A program made the translations under genes and the position numbers. From Casuarina equisetifolia (Eukaryota > Streptophyta > Magnoliopsida > Fagales > Casuarinaceae): a stretch of DNA of 64,000 bases. The first letter of the stretch is position 1. Each line of letters starts with the position of its first letter. Below the pieces are notes generated by a model, which did not search any database, was not told the origin of the DNA, and worked only from the letters and a program-made list of their open reading frames with translations. Where the stretch lies: the NCBI GenBank assembly GCA_028551475.1, contig CM052354.1, forward strand, positions 16,577,258-16,641,257, read 5' to 3'. Shown here piece by piece: positions 36,985-49,639 of this stretch.

Positions 36985-37680
36985 CTCTGATGTACACCGT
37001 CTTTGTTATGCAACATTTAGAAATTGCAATTTGATTTTATTAGCTATATTGTTGTGGCATGGTATGATTAAAATTCAAGTGGTGTTTTGTGTCAGTGTCC
37101 GTGAATCAAAAGGAACTCACAGGCAGTCCTTGACCATCTGCTTCTTCGGTGCCGGTCGATGATGAAAAAAGGACGCACGTGGTCCTTATGAATTCTCGTG
37201 CAATTGAGCTTCGGCGTCCGTGATCTTTGTCGTTTCAAAATCTGTTCTTCTCAATACCAAGGGAAGTGAAAACTTGCCTGGAATCCATAACTTTTAGTAA
37301 AAAGTTTGCTTTCGGTGTCCTTTCTACACCTTTGTATTTTCTCATATGGGTAGAAAAGACAGAAATGGGAAAAAGTATATATATGGCACGTTTATTTAGG
37401 TTTTAAAATTGTCTTGTTCTTCAAATTATATAAAATAAAAAAGGTCATTAATATGTAAAAAGCATTAAAATGAAATTATAAATAATTTAGAAATACTCTT
37501 CTAATTTTGCAGGCTTCCATGGTTCTGTAAGGGATCCCTGAACATAGTAATCAATGTGACAGAAGCCCATGGGTTGGGTATGGGGACATTACTGTGGACT
37601 TCAAAGTCCACAATATTGAGAAGTAAAGTAAAAGTGATCCTTATCGCATATGCCAAAGTGATTCTTTGGGTATTCTTGTA
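36985..37680. other. Upstream duplication arm of PEPC copy 2
   Basis: Direct homology to 7180-7910 and then 8619-8670, for example GGCATGGTATG, AAAATTCAAGTGGTG, AATAATTTAGAAAT and AAAGTGATTCTTTG. Beyond about 37680 the two copies share nothing I could recognise, which marks the outer edge of the duplication. Confidence 0.7.
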
Positions 37681-38268
37681 CGGTTTGTTTGGCTCCAACA
37701 AAGTCAAGCTTCTGAGCACGTTTGGTCCAGCAAATGCCGGAGGTCTATTCGGTTGCCGGGAATATTCACGATTTATCCTGGTATGTTTTCTTGATCTATC
37801 CGAGGAAACGAATGCACCCACAAGGAATATTACTGCAGAACGTCCCACTCTTATTCTCCCGTTAATTCCAACAAATTTCACTGTTAACGACACCTGAAAA
37901 TCCTCCAAATGGAGTGATTGGAGGGCATCTCCAATTATTACTAGAGGTGAGGAAAATAGAGGAAGGGATGCTGTTCTGAAACTAGGGTTCCAATTCGGCA
38001 AGAAGGAATTTTCTGAAAGTTCTTCGATGGATTTGAAATTGGGAATTTTTGGCTACCTCAGACGCCTTACTACACGACACCGCTTGGGCTTCCAAAACAC
38101 ACACCAACTGACGCGGCTTTGGACATAACTACATACAAAAGGCCGGCCCGTTTACACCTACATTACACAATCCAAATACATACTAAAACTCCACACATAT
38201 AGAGAATCCGGCCAATTCTCATACTCTTACACAGTGCCACATCTTCCTTCTTCTTCCGATGTTCTTGC
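37681..38268. other. Unassigned low-copy DNA with opposing open frames
   Basis: Two overlapping open frames on opposite strands (37501..38001 minus, 166 codons; 37556..37897 plus, 113 codons) extend into this region from the duplication arm. Neither shows a known domain. They begin in duplicated noncoding DNA, so I do not call a gene. Confidence 0.35.
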
Positions 38269-38783
38269 AAATAAATAGAAATAAGAAGAATTCTCGAAGC
38301 TATTGTGTAAATAAACTTAGGACCCTAAAATAGGTAAGTAAAAAAAGAAGATAGTAATTTTATGATCATAATTACACAATAGTGCCTAACTTCATAGGCA
38401 AACCATTCCTATAGCTAGAATGGAAAAAGATTCCCTACAGTTTGAACGTCTTCCATAGTCAGTTGAAATTTGATTTACTGCTGCCACTTTTGCCTTGATT
38501 AATAGCGAGAAGATTTGCGTCTTGATCTGGCTTTCCATCCAGTGCCGGTGACTTCTCCAATGACGTGAATATGGTTAGGTGCATTTCCAGTAAGTTAGCA
38601 ATGAAGAGGAGGAAAAAGGCGCTTGACGAATGCAATGTACAAGGCTTACGTGGCATGGTCTAGTAACTAGTTCCCACATGGATTTATGATGCGAATGTGG
38701 AAATGTTGACTTGGACTATTGACGTGGCATGGTTTATTGATGTGGCATGGTTGACCTGAGCTTTGGATTTTGACTGGTTAGTA
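38269..38783 (-). repeat. 3' LTR of the outer copia element
   Basis: Direct repeat of 52817..53316, with anchors CCTATAGCTAGA, TTTCCATCC, GACATGAAG/GACGTGAAT and TTAGTAAGTT. The ends have lost the canonical TG/CA, so the limits are good to about ten bases. Confidence 0.75.
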
Positions 38784-39080
38784 CCCCTACAAGCTGATGG
38801 GCTGGTACAAAAAGTAAGCTTGTCTTAAAAAATTTTAAACTATAGTGATAAGAGACCTTTTGTGAGATTGTCCGCAGTTTGATCTATAGAGGAGATAAAA
38901 GTGTACTGAGAGTAATTTGTTCTTGATTAGCTCTTAAATGAAATAAAGGTTGATCTTCATATGTTTTGTTTTAGCATGAAAGACTAGATTGGTTTATAGG
39001 TATAAAGTATGGAAGTTGTCGCACCACAATGTTGGTGGGTGAGTTAGTAGAACTTCGAGATCCTTTTAGAGGGTTTCAAT

Positions 39081-39341
39081 CTAGATGACTTCTATAGCAA
39101 TGTTAGCAAGACTTTTGAACGCAATTTCTATGTTCGAAAAAGCAATTGTTATTTGTTTGTTGAAACTCCATGAGATAAGATTAGAATGCAAGAAAATACA
39201 ATAACCTCCAATGGAGTGTCTATCATCATGATCACTTGCCCACTTGGCATTAGAGTAAGCATGTGATGTATCATGGTTGCATTTGGTGAGATGAAGATTG
39301 TATCTTACAATATAAACAAGAAACCAAAGTATATGTTTCAC
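39081..39341 (-). pseudogene. Copia RNase H fragment
   Basis: The frame reads YSNAKWASDHDDRHSIGGYC, the copia RNase H signature, followed by FLHSNLISWSFNKQ. It is isolated from RT by stops and is a remnant of the outer copia element. Confidence 0.85.
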
Positions 39342-40400
39342 ATAGGTCTAATGAATAGTTGGAGTATGCATGTATTGACATGGATTATTGAAGGTATATA
39401 TAATATCTAGCCTTATAAGCATTAAGTATTGAAATGAACCAACAATACTTCAATAATGTGTAGGATTAGGATAAGGATACTTGTTATGAAGTAAGGGTGG
39501 ACATACAGTTATGCATGTTGTGGAGATAATGTGTGTGTTGCTCAAGTTCACATGTTGAATAATGTTAAGTGCAAATTTTACTTAATGTAAGAGAAGTCCA
39601 TTGGGTAGGGTTTGGGCTTCAACACTAAGAGAATAATGGAGATTTCCAAGGTTTTTAATATCAAATTCATTTTGAAGTTGTTGGATGATTTTGGACATGG
39701 GAGTGTGAAAGTTGCTAATAACTATAATGTTGTCAACATATGCCAAAAGATACATTGTAATGGTTGGTGTAATGAAAATAAAGAAAGAAGAATTTGCATT
39801 AGAGATCTTGAACCAATTTTTCTATAAGTTGGGTAGTGATTCTAAGTTCTTGGAGCTTGTTTCAAACCATAAAGGGTTATTTGAAGATGACAAATAGGGT
39901 ATGGATTTTAATATCAATGAATTCTTGAGGTTGAGACATACAAGCCTCTTCATTGAGTCTACCATGTAGGAAGACATTTTTATGTCAAGTTGATTAATGG
40001 ATCAATCTTTAAAGTAGGCAAGAGTAAAAATGGTACATATAACAACTAGTTTAGCAACAGGACTAAAGGTTTCATTATAGTCTATGCCTAGTCATTGATG
40101 AAAACTTTGACAACAAGATATGCTTTATATTATTCAAGAGACTATTAGACTTAGTTTTAACTTTGTAAGCCCATTTGCAACTTATGGGTGTCTCATGAGT
40201 TGGTTGTAGAACAAATTCTCATGTTTGGTTTTTAATGAAGACAATGTATGCCCTTGTCATGGCATTACACCAATGGTGGGTTTATAGATCCTTAATAAAT
40301 TTTGATTGTATGACATACAAGTTGATAGAGGTAGTGAAAGCATATATGTGTTGATGAGTTAAAGTTCATAGAGCTTTGGCACTCTTTTGAAGATGTGTTA

Positions 40401-40827
40401 TGTCCCAAACAACTCTATACCTCACATAATTTGCATGTCAGAAATATAATGGCCAATATGCTCCACAATCTAACTTACTACTTCTCTTCTTTCTAGCTTT
40501 TTTTCTACTACACAATCTTAATATAATAATAATAATTAAATTGCATTAGAGTGGACACAACACATTTGTATTAAAGGGAAATAGCACCTCTACAACTTCA
40601 AGGGGACATAACACTGAACACAAAGCTTCAGCTTTTGTATAAAACTAGTTTAAGGATTTCTTGATTGGGATCCTTCTTTTACAAAACATCAGGGCTATTA
40701 CTTTTCTACCCTTACTATTACAAAACATGTTCATGGGACACATATGCCCACCCATTATAGCCCACGTAAGAGCCTAAACCAACAACGTTTCTATAAATAT
40801 TTACAATACAACAAGAGACATGTGACA
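40401..40827 (-). repeat. 3' LTR of the gypsy remnant
   Basis: It aligns with 44507..44928 across its length: GGCCAATATG, GATTTCTTGATTGGGATCC, ACAAAACAT and ACAAGAGACATGTGACA. Confidence 0.82.
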
Positions 40828-41115
40828 ACTCCTTCCCCCTTAAAATGGGACCTTGCCCTTAAGGTCAAAATCTGGATACTTTAAGTAAAATTGGTCAATG
40901 GTTTCCTAGGTAGCATTAGAAGCAAGCAATCCTTTCCACACCATAAGTATCTAATTCTCACCTTTCTTAGTCCTGGTGTCAATGACTGCTTAAGAATGAG
41001 CTTGTATAGTACATTTCACTTCCACAAATGGTGGCAAATCTAGTAACACTTGTACATTCTTCTCTAAGAATTTCTTTAAGGATGAAACATGGAACACTAG
41101 GTCTAGTTTTGACCA

Positions 41116-41530
41116 CTATGGTAGCCTCAATTTGTAGGCCAATGCCCTTATTCTCTTCATGATCTCAAAGGGTCCATAATAACGAGGTGGTAGTTTATCC
41201 ATGTGTTTCGTGTTAACAAAAAGCTTGCGGTATGGTTGTAGCCGCAAAAACACCTTATCCCCCCACTTGAAATTCTCTATTAGCCCTCCCCTTATCATAT
41301 ACTTTCTTGATTCTATTTTGAGATTCTAAGAGCTTCTCCCTTAGTAACTACAAAACATGATCTTCCTTATCTGCAACCTCTACTAAGGATGCTCCTGGAA
41401 CGTAATCTAAAGGAGTGGGAGACGATTGCCTATATACTACCTTGAAAGGACTATTCTAGGAGGATCTATGTATACTAGTGTTGTAACAAAGCTCTACCCA
41501 TGGAAGCCATTTCATCCAATGCTTAGGTTG
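41116..41530 (-). pseudogene. Gypsy integrase C-terminal fragment
   Basis: The frame 41298..41116 reads FKWGDKVFLRLQPYRK and PPRYYGPFEIMKRI, a gypsy integrase C-terminal domain. Further upstream on the minus strand KWLPWVELCYNTSIH is readable up to 41531, where an LTR-like insertion breaks it. Confidence 0.85.
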
Positions 41531-43143
41531 TGTTGGGTTTTATGGCTTAACAAGAAAAAGGGTTGACTTAGTTAAGCTAAGAACTAGTTACAATTTTTGT
41601 TGTCTAAATTGGTTCTAGGAGCTCATACAAATCACAAAAATATAGCAAGCATACAACAAGCAAATGACACACCAATTAGTTACAAAATAGTAAGCTATTA
41701 TCAATTGGATGACAATCTAACCTATGGGTAAGGCAGTAAGTTAATATTAAGTAAATGGCTAGATAGTTATCAACAATTAGCAAGTCAAATCCAAGCAAGT
41801 AAAGAGAAGAGAAATAATAGATTTATCACGGTGGTTCGGCATTCAATCCTTGAGCCCTACGTCCACCCTATTCTCCTTCAGTCCAACCAATTGAAGTCTT
41901 TTTACTTAAACCAAATTAGGAGAAAATGTTTTCCCTAGTCCAACTAATTCATTCTCAAAGGAATTCTCAAGTACAAATACAAGATATAATCAAAAGATCA
42001 TGTACAAGAGCAAATCTCTAAATAATGTAATAGTTTGTGGGATATTGTTAATAAAAAGAGCTATCCAAGTATGAATAATGATTATCTAAATTCTTATCAC
42101 GAAACCCCAAAATTAGAATAAATTAGGGTTTCGGATTTCTTACAATGTTTATGTGCAATATATATTTTGAATGTAATTAGCACATAAACAAGGTCATACA
42201 AGGTACAATAGATGATAAAATCAGAGCATAAACGGTTTAATCACAATATCACCATAACCTTATAATCCACCGAGATTGAACGAACTTAAATGAATAATCA
42301 GGTGAACTCAAAGAATGATTCTTAATAGAAAGAGAACTTCAGATGCTCATAAATCGTCAACTTCTTCTTCAAAGATCAACTCTTCTTAAATAGAGAAAGT
42401 AGAGCTAGGGTTTTAAACATTCAAACCTCAAATGTAGCCTTTTGCCCATTAGAATAGTAAATCGCCCTTCAAATCAGCTTCACATCTCCATTCTTAATCA
42501 TAAATCAAACCGTTCTGACACTAGTCTACTTGAGAATCCTCTCGTTGAGGATTTGATCACCTGAGATGCTTGACTTCTCCCTTTCTCTCTTTCTCAGTTG
42601 CCATATGCTCAAAATTGGGGGTTAGGGCTTCTTAGTCAAGTGAACGGCTTAAGAGAAAACCTCTTTAAGTAAAACGGTGAGTTTCATTCAAATAATAACA
42701 TCAGGCTATGAGGCTGATAACAAATAAGCCGTGAGCTTAAGACCAAGCAGGCTATGAACACAAAGATTATAGGTTCTTAATAGAGCCGTGATTTGCTCCA
42801 AGAAGCTTTTAGTAACTTACTTGTATGATCTTGATTTAACAAGATAGTTTTGTTAGAGTTAATCACCAAGTACCTTCATCTAAACAAGAGCAAGTATCAT
42901 ATTTCTCAAATATGATAAATCATATATTTAAAATTATTTAAATAAGGCTTTTCTCAAAAGGCATTATATAATGATATTATATTAAGAAATGTAGGAACTT
43001 GGCTACTTTATAAGATCATTGATCGATATTATAATTTGTACACCTTTTACTTCTTATGATTTTCTTTTACACCTATGAAAAATTTTTTTCAAGAAATAAT
43101 TCACAAATAGATTTTGTCACAACAAAACTCTTATTTTCCAACA
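41531..43143. mobile_element. 1.6-kb LTR-like insertion, probably a solo LTR
   Basis: It starts TGTTGGG and ends CCAACA, canonical inverted LTR termini, and interrupts the gypsy integrase. No PBS, polypurine tract or coding frame is seen inside. Flanks GGTTG and TTGTT do not match as a target duplication, so the solo-LTR reading is an inference. Confidence 0.5.
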
Positions 43144-43164
43144 TTGTTTCCCTTTGATGCAAAT

Positions 43165-43340
43165 GTGTTATGTCCACTTTAATGTAATTTAATTATTATT
43201 GTATTAGGATTGTGCATTAGAACAATAGCTAGAAATAAGAAAAGTAGTAAGCCAAATCAAGCAGATTGGCCATTATAATTCCAACATGTCGATTTTGTGA
43301 GGAATAAAGTTGTTTGCGACAATTTGGTATCGGAGCTAGG
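43165..43340 (+). repeat. Inverted partial LTR and PBS of the same gypsy family
   Basis: 43165..43322 is the reverse complement of the LTR ends at 40.4 and 44.5 kb. It is followed by a plus-strand PBS-like TTTGGTATCGGAGCTAGG at 43323..43340 and GTTTTGATCCTAGG. The mirror image (CCTAGGATCAAAACCTGGC) occurs at about 44476-44494. Confidence 0.7.
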
Positions 43341-43939
43341 TTTTGATCCTAGGGACTGCTTCTTGTTCTGCAACAACAGTATAGTAGCAAATGCCTTTGT
43401 TCAAGTGCAAAAGTGTTTGGCCAAACTATAAGAAGAAATAAAGGCTTCAATCTATTATTTCTTTGAAGAAATGAGGGCTTCAAACCATTATTACTATGTT
43501 AAAATGAAGGCTATTTATAAAGAAGAAATGGAGGCGACATGAAGGTATGCCTTGGAAGAATTTCTGGTTCTTTATGAGCAAATGGAAGAGTAGATCTAAG
43601 TAGGAGAGTCAAAAAAGGAGGCTCCTTTTAAGCCACCTCAGTTTCCCAAGCAAGTTCTAGCATGAGTTTTGGGAGGCCAATGCAATGCTGAGGCAAGATG
43701 CTCTTAGAGAAGGAGATCGAGACTGTGTCTTGTGTAGAGGAGAAGGGCCAACTTTAAGTCGAAAAAAATCAAGCACTAAAACTAGTGTTAGAAGCAACAA
43801 CAAGTGACATAAAATCCAAAGATCCTATGGAGTATAAGTGGTGATAGAAAAGCCGTGCAACAATTTTCGACAATAAAAGGCTAAATGGACTTCCATATGC
43901 CCCTCACCATGAGTCACCATTCTCCGATCTATCTAGTAG

Positions 43940-44421
43940 ACCAATCACTAATGCATTCTTCTTCCACCAGGGAAGACCATTGATATGCCTTTGGCGAGTG
44001 GATTTTTGAAGGGACAAAATTGCCCTTATAGTTTATTGGGCTTCTTTTTGTTATTGTCCTTCATTTATTAGTATTTAATTTATTAGGATAGGACTTGTTT
44101 TGTTTGGCATAGTAACTGTAAATCTATAAATCAAAATGCAACCTTGAGGTCAAGGTTGTTTAAAAAGGAAAGGAATTGTCAAGTGCATGTTTTTAATTAA
44201 TTAGGAATTAGTATAATTAGTTAGGATTTAAGGGATTTAGTTAGATTTTAAGTGTAAGGCTAATGTAAGTATGCTGTAACCCATCTAACCACCTTTATTA
44301 AAGGGCGTTCACAATAAAAAAAAAAAGGAAGATTTGGTTTCTACAAATCCAAATCAACCCCACTCAAACCAAGTTTCGATTGGGATCCTAGAAGTCTGCA
44401 ACAAATGGTATCAAAGCTAGG
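43940..44421 (+). repeat. Second plus-strand LTR-like end with PBS
   Basis: AT-rich DNA ends in a PBS-like TGGTATCAAAGCTAGG at 44406..44421. Its sequence differs from the flanking gypsy LTRs. The left limit is unknown. It suggests another LTR element fragment between the two inverted LTR ends. Confidence 0.4.
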
Positions 44422-44506
44422 TTATGTTTCCATTATGATGCAGTGAAAGCATGGTGGGGCCATAACCGACAAGTCCTAGGATCAAAACCTGGCTTCGATG
44501 CCAAAT

Positions 44507-44928
44507 TGTTGCAAACAACTTTATACCTTATAGAATCTACACGTCGGAACTATAATGGCCAATATGTTCCATGATCTGGCTTACTACTTCTCTTCTTTTT
44601 AGCTATTTTTCTACTTCAAAATCTTAACACAATAATTAAATTACATCAAAGTGGGTACAACACACTTGCATCAAATAGAAATAACAACTCTGCATCTTTA
44701 AAGGGACATAACATTGAACATAAAGCTTAAGCTTCTGCATAAAACCAATCTAGGGATTTCTTGATTGGGATCCCTCTTTTACAAAACATCAAGGCTATTA
44801 CTTTTCTACCTATACTATTACAAAACATGGTTATGGGACATATATGCCCACCCGTTATAGCCCACGGAAGAGCCTAAACTAGCAAGGTTTCTACAAATTA
44901 TTTACAATACAACAAGAGACATGTGACA
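44507..44928 (-). repeat. 5' LTR of the gypsy remnant
   Basis: Partner of 40401..40827. It begins TGTTGCAAACAAC and ends ATGTGACA on the plus strand, with the PBS adjacent at its left on the minus strand. Confidence 0.82.
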
Positions 44929-45049
44929 TGTTGCCATGCAAGTATTGGAAGGCATGGAATTTTGTATGTGTGAGAGCATTAATCATAGGTTGGGAAAAAG
45001 GATTAGGAGATTCTTGTTCTGTAGTATGGGAATATCAAGAGAATTTGTC

Positions 45050-45361
45050 TTATAAGATGTGAATCATAAGTGGGTGATTGCTATTAAGGACATGATGAGA
45101 TAGGCATGTTGCTTGGTAGTGATATTTGCATAGGCATGAATGACAGTGTGTCATTTGTATTGGTAGATTTGATTTTGAAACTTGACTATAGGGACAAAGA
45201 TATTCATTAAATATGACATTTGCAATTATATTGATTCGATTTGTTTTGGTACAAAGGCAACAATATCCTTTGTATCTTAAAGGGTATCCTAAAAAAACAC
45301 ATGGTGAGGATCTAAGATTTAATTTATGCTTGGCATAACATCTTAGATCAAGATAGACCAA
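45050..45361 (-). pseudogene. Copia integrase C-terminal fragment (outer copia)
   Basis: The frame contains AKHKLNLRSSPCVFLGYPL and KGYCCLCTKTNRI, the conserved region between copia integrase and RT (typically RS-x-PCVFLGY and KGYRC). It belongs to the outer copia element, separated from its RT by the gypsy insertion. Confidence 0.88.
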
Positions 45362-47251
45362 GCAACCAAATATTCACAATTGAAATATTGAATGAGATTG
45401 GTTGAATAATTTTTTCCATGGGGTTTTATTTTCAATGACTAGGCTTGGAAGCCTATAGATAATGTGAGTTACTAATTCAAAAGCAAAATCTCTATATTTT
45501 AAAGGGACATGAACATAATGTACCATAAAAGTGTAGTCTCAACAATATGTCTATGTTTGAGCTTTGTAGATCCATTTTGGAATGACACATATGGGCTTGA
45601 GATTCTTTGGTGAATACCAAACTTGTCTAATAATTATTGAATGGTAAAGATGTAAATTCTAGTACATAGTTGCATTGAATAGTTTTTATTTTTTTTATGA
45701 AGTTGATTTCAACAAAAAGTTGAAGCTTCTTAAAAATCAAGAGAAATTAATCTCTAGATTGAAATTTATATATTCAAGTAAATTTAGAGAAATTGTCAAT
45801 GTAAAATATGTTGTACCAATTTCCTTGTTATGAAAAAAATTGGAGCATGCCCCTATCTATCAAAATAGATTAATTCTAATTGATCTTGTGTTTTATTGTT
45901 TATTAAGGGATGAGTATTATACAATTTTGCTAATATGACAAGCTTGACAAGAAGATAAAGAATTTCAAAAAAATTGGAATTTTCATTATTTTGAGCAATC
46001 TTACTACATTATTAAAAGCAATGTGGTTAAGTCTATAATGCTAGTTCATAAGCTTGATAGTAGTTGAGAGTAAAGTAGTATGTGATTGCATATAGGCTAG
46101 TTGTTTTAGGCAGTAAAGGTTATGATCAATTGTTCCTTGGACTAAAGTCCAACCTATAATAAAACTCTATATAATGCAAAAATTAGGGTAAAATAGAAAA
46201 ATACAGTTGTTATCTTTTGTAAACTAAGAAACAAATAACAAATTTTTAGTATTAAAGGAACAAATAGTATGCTTAATCTATTAAATTTATGGAGATTAGG
46301 TAAGTTACTAGTACAAGTCATTAGGAGGCCTACTCCATCCTTAACAATCAATTGTTGATCACCATTATAATAGAGAAGATTGTCAAGGTTAAGTCATCGC
46401 TAACATGGTTATTGGTCTTAAGTTATGGAACCAATTAGAATCTTTTTGAGTTAAAAGGGGTATGCCAAAAACAAACTGGGTTTGATTGGGAATAGAGAGT
46501 TATTTAGTGTGATGAATATATGGGCCATTGTTAGGCTCATAATAGGTCATTAGTGACAACCATTAGTGAGCACAAATCAACAGCCAATAGGGGCCATCAT
46601 TTGTTGACGAGCATAGGGGTGTTAACCATAACAAGTCAAATAAGCTTGACTTGTGCTATAATGGATGTATGGTGTGGTTGTTCAATCATGGTATGAATGT
46701 CAATTTCCATTTCCAAGGAAGAATAAGGAGTACTAGATGCATGGAAAAGGTGTCTAAGGAACTCATTATCTAACATGAGCTTGCCATGGCACCTAGTTAA
46801 TTGGTTAAGGAGTTAGTTTCTTGTAGGAATTTCGTCATGGAATGATGCCCTTTGGTGACAAACTAAAGGTGGTCCAAGCTTCTACAAAGTTCTAAAATAG
46901 GATAAAGCAATCATAATAGGATCTGAAGTAGTGTTCATAGTCCATCCTAGAAATCAAGGTAAGTCGGATTTGTAAGTATGGATGATTGACCCTTTAACAT
47001 CTGTGTTTGTCAATCAAGGTAAGTTACATTTGTAATATAGATGATTGAACCTTCGACATTTGTGTTTGTCATGTACTCATGAAGACATGGTAGAAAACCA
47101 TCTAGGAAAGGGAGCAAATCATTTGCTTGAAGTTATTGGAGAATCCTTGGCTTTTAAACTAAATAATGTTCCTTTATTAAGTGAGCACTAACACTAGGAA
47201 TAAAGATATTTCCTATTACAATGTTTGGAGCGTTAGAAGTAGAATGGAGAT
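45362..47251 (-). other. Interior of the outer copia, no readable domains
   Basis: By position this holds integrase and gag remnants of the outer copia, but stops are dense and I could not identify a motif with certainty. No independent gene is seen. Confidence 0.4.
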
Positions 47252-47458
47252 TGTTGGAGATCCATCGTTAATATTCTTGATTATTCTTTCCTTAAATAGG
47301 AATTGTATTATGAAATTATTGTTTGTCATTATATTTTTCCTTTTACATATATAGCTCCTTGTATTATAAGTTGACTTAATTTGTTCTAGGTCGACACTTT
47401 TCAGTGAATATAGAATTCTTTCTCATGTTTTTGCCTTTCTACTATTCACATTTTGTCA
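47252..47458 (+). repeat. 5' LTR of the 47-52.7 kb copia
   Basis: It starts TGTTGGAGATCC and ends TTTTGTCA. It aligns with 52548..52733 through TCCTTAAATAGGAA, TTGTTTGTCATTATATTTT and TTTTTGCCTTTCTACTATT. Confidence 0.82.
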
Positions 47459-47472
47459 TGGTATCAAGAGCC
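47459..47472 (+). other. Primer-binding site
   Basis: TGGTATCAAGAGCC follows the LTR with no gap and matches the initiator tRNA-Met type used by plant copia elements. Confidence 0.8.
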
Positions 47473-47669
47473 AATGTTTTTTTTCCTTTGGCCTAAGCTT
47501 CCACATTTTTCCTTCACCTTGCCCTTTTTTTCCTTCTTGCTTTTCTTTTGCATGTTCTACTTAAAACCTACAAAAAAAAGTTAGAATTCTTTAGTGTGGA
47601 AATTAGTATTTACCCATTCTTCTCTTAACATCGTAGAAAAACCCTCACCTTTCTTTATTTACCTTACCA

Positions 47670-49520
47670 TGTCCAATCCTATTATTGATTCTAACATCCC
47701 TGTTGTTGAAGACTCGAAGCATGATTCGACCCCTTCCCTCATTAGGTCTAGGTCAGTTCCACTTATCTCTGTGCCTTTACCTGGGCCGACTATTTATATG
47801 TCTTTATATGGGTTGCCTCTTTTTTGCAATACCGATCAAGCCCAACACAGTGTTGGGACTAATCCAACCCAACATAGAGTTGGGTCCTCTACCTCTACCT
47901 CTTAACACAAAGTCTGATTACATCTGGGGTTGGGTTTATTAAGGACCTAACCTAGCCCTTGGCTTCCCCTACCAAGTTTTGGGATCTTGGATCCCTACTT
48001 GAATAGCAACCTTTTTAGGTTTCACTATCTCAATGCCCCTAGTAGCCATTGAGACACTAGTAGCCCCCTATTCACTAGGGCTACCAATAGCCTCGAACTT
48101 CGATTGGTTGCTCAGCCTCTTTTTGGCCAATCAGACTACTCGTCATAGGCTTAGGCTTTCTGTCATGCTCTCGTCACCAAGGACAAAGACTCCTTATTTT
48201 ATGGCTCTTTCCCTTACCTAGTGGACAACCAACAAGCCTGTTATTGGTATTGCTTTAACCAACGCGTCCAATTGTGGATCTGGAACTACTTAACCAAAGA
48301 TGTTTCCACTAGCCTTCCCTTCATTGATAATGCTAAATGGATGTGGGACAACCTCACCAAGATGTATGGAAAAATTGACTAAGCTAAGTGATTTTCTCTT
48401 CTCTAGGTAGAAAGTGAGTTCAAGCATGGTGATCTATTAATCATGGCTTGTTTCAACTGGCTCTCTACCATTTGGAATGAAATCGACACCGTTGAAGAAC
48501 TTCTCATCGAGACCGAATCAACACTCTAACAGTATTAACGAATCAAAGATAGTACATGGATCACTTGATTGCTCTATATTTTGAATGATTCCTACTTACC
48601 TTTATGTTCACAAATTCTTTCGATGGAATTAGAGCCTTCCCTTTGTCGATTTTTTATTTTTATTTTTATTTTTTTCTGGCCATCTAAAAGGAGAACCAAT
48701 ATCTCACCACATTGGAATACCTTCTTGTGGGTGATTCGGTGGTCCTTGCCTCTTGGGCTACTCTAACATAGTGCCACATTGCAATTACAAAGGCACTTGG
48801 CAGCAAGACTATCTTTTCCCACTTAGGGCTTTTGCACCCTAACAAGAAGGATACCTTATTATGTGGATCTAATGGACAGGGTTCTAACCCTTGATTTGAT
48901 GGCTCCTCCTTCTCCTTAATCGTGCCTTCATTGGACGCCTCACATATTGCCATATTTGCCTTAGTTTTCAAAGCATCTAATGGCAAACAAGGTGCCACAT
49001 CATCCAATTAGTCAACTAGTTTGAATTCCTCCCATGGCAGTTACAATGGCAAATATTGTGACCATTGTAAACATAAGTATCATACTTGGGAAACTTGTTA
49101 GAAATTACATGGAAAGTCCACAGATAAAGACCCTAAAGATTGTGATGCTTCCACCAATCACATCTAGTATGTCGTTGCTGATTCTTCCCTAACTTTATTT
49201 GAGACTCAATTTCAAAAAATCATGTTTGCCATTAATTAGCTTGGAGCTTAAGACAAATATGCTAGCTTTGAAGGTCATTCCTTTTGTTTCATGAATTCTC
49301 TTCCGATTAAAAGTTGGATCATTGATTTAGAGGCTAGTAATCACATCGTTTACGATGAACGAGTCTTTACCTTTATCCTTCCACCCCCTGATCCTTCCAT
49401 TTTCGTCCATGGGACTTTTACTCATGTTACAAAAATTGGCAAATTTACCTTCGTTTCTTCCATTAACTTAAAAAAATATCATTTTTGTTCCCATTTTTCA
49501 ATTTAACCTAATTTCTATAT
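47670..49520 (+). pseudogene. Copia gag-protease remnant
   Basis: A leader frame is followed by broken gag (FWPSKRR region, then a Cys/His-like CDHCKHKYHTW near 49055-49090). A protease-like segment SWIIDLEASNHIVYDE lies at about 49312-49360. The catalytic DSG is replaced by DLE, so the protease is dead. Multiple stops are present. Confidence 0.7.
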
Positions 49521-49639
49521 CCAAAGCCTGTCTTGACAATCACTACGAATTAACTTTGATTCTAACATTTGTGTTTTTAGGCCAATTTGACTGAAACATT
49601 GATGGGCTTGGGTAGTATCCATAACAACCTTTATTTTTA

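Larger units (their letters stand above)
40401..44928 (-). mobile_element. Rearranged Ty3/gypsy remnant inside the outer copia
   Basis: LTRs 40401..40827 and 44507..44928 are flanked by TGTTA (40396..40400) and TGTTG (44929..44933). The PBS-like TTTGGCATCGAAGCC lies just left of the right LTR on the minus strand. An integrase C-terminal piece remains near the left LTR. The interior is mostly replaced by an LTR-like insertion and by an inverted LTR-PBS-leader segment. Confidence 0.75.
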
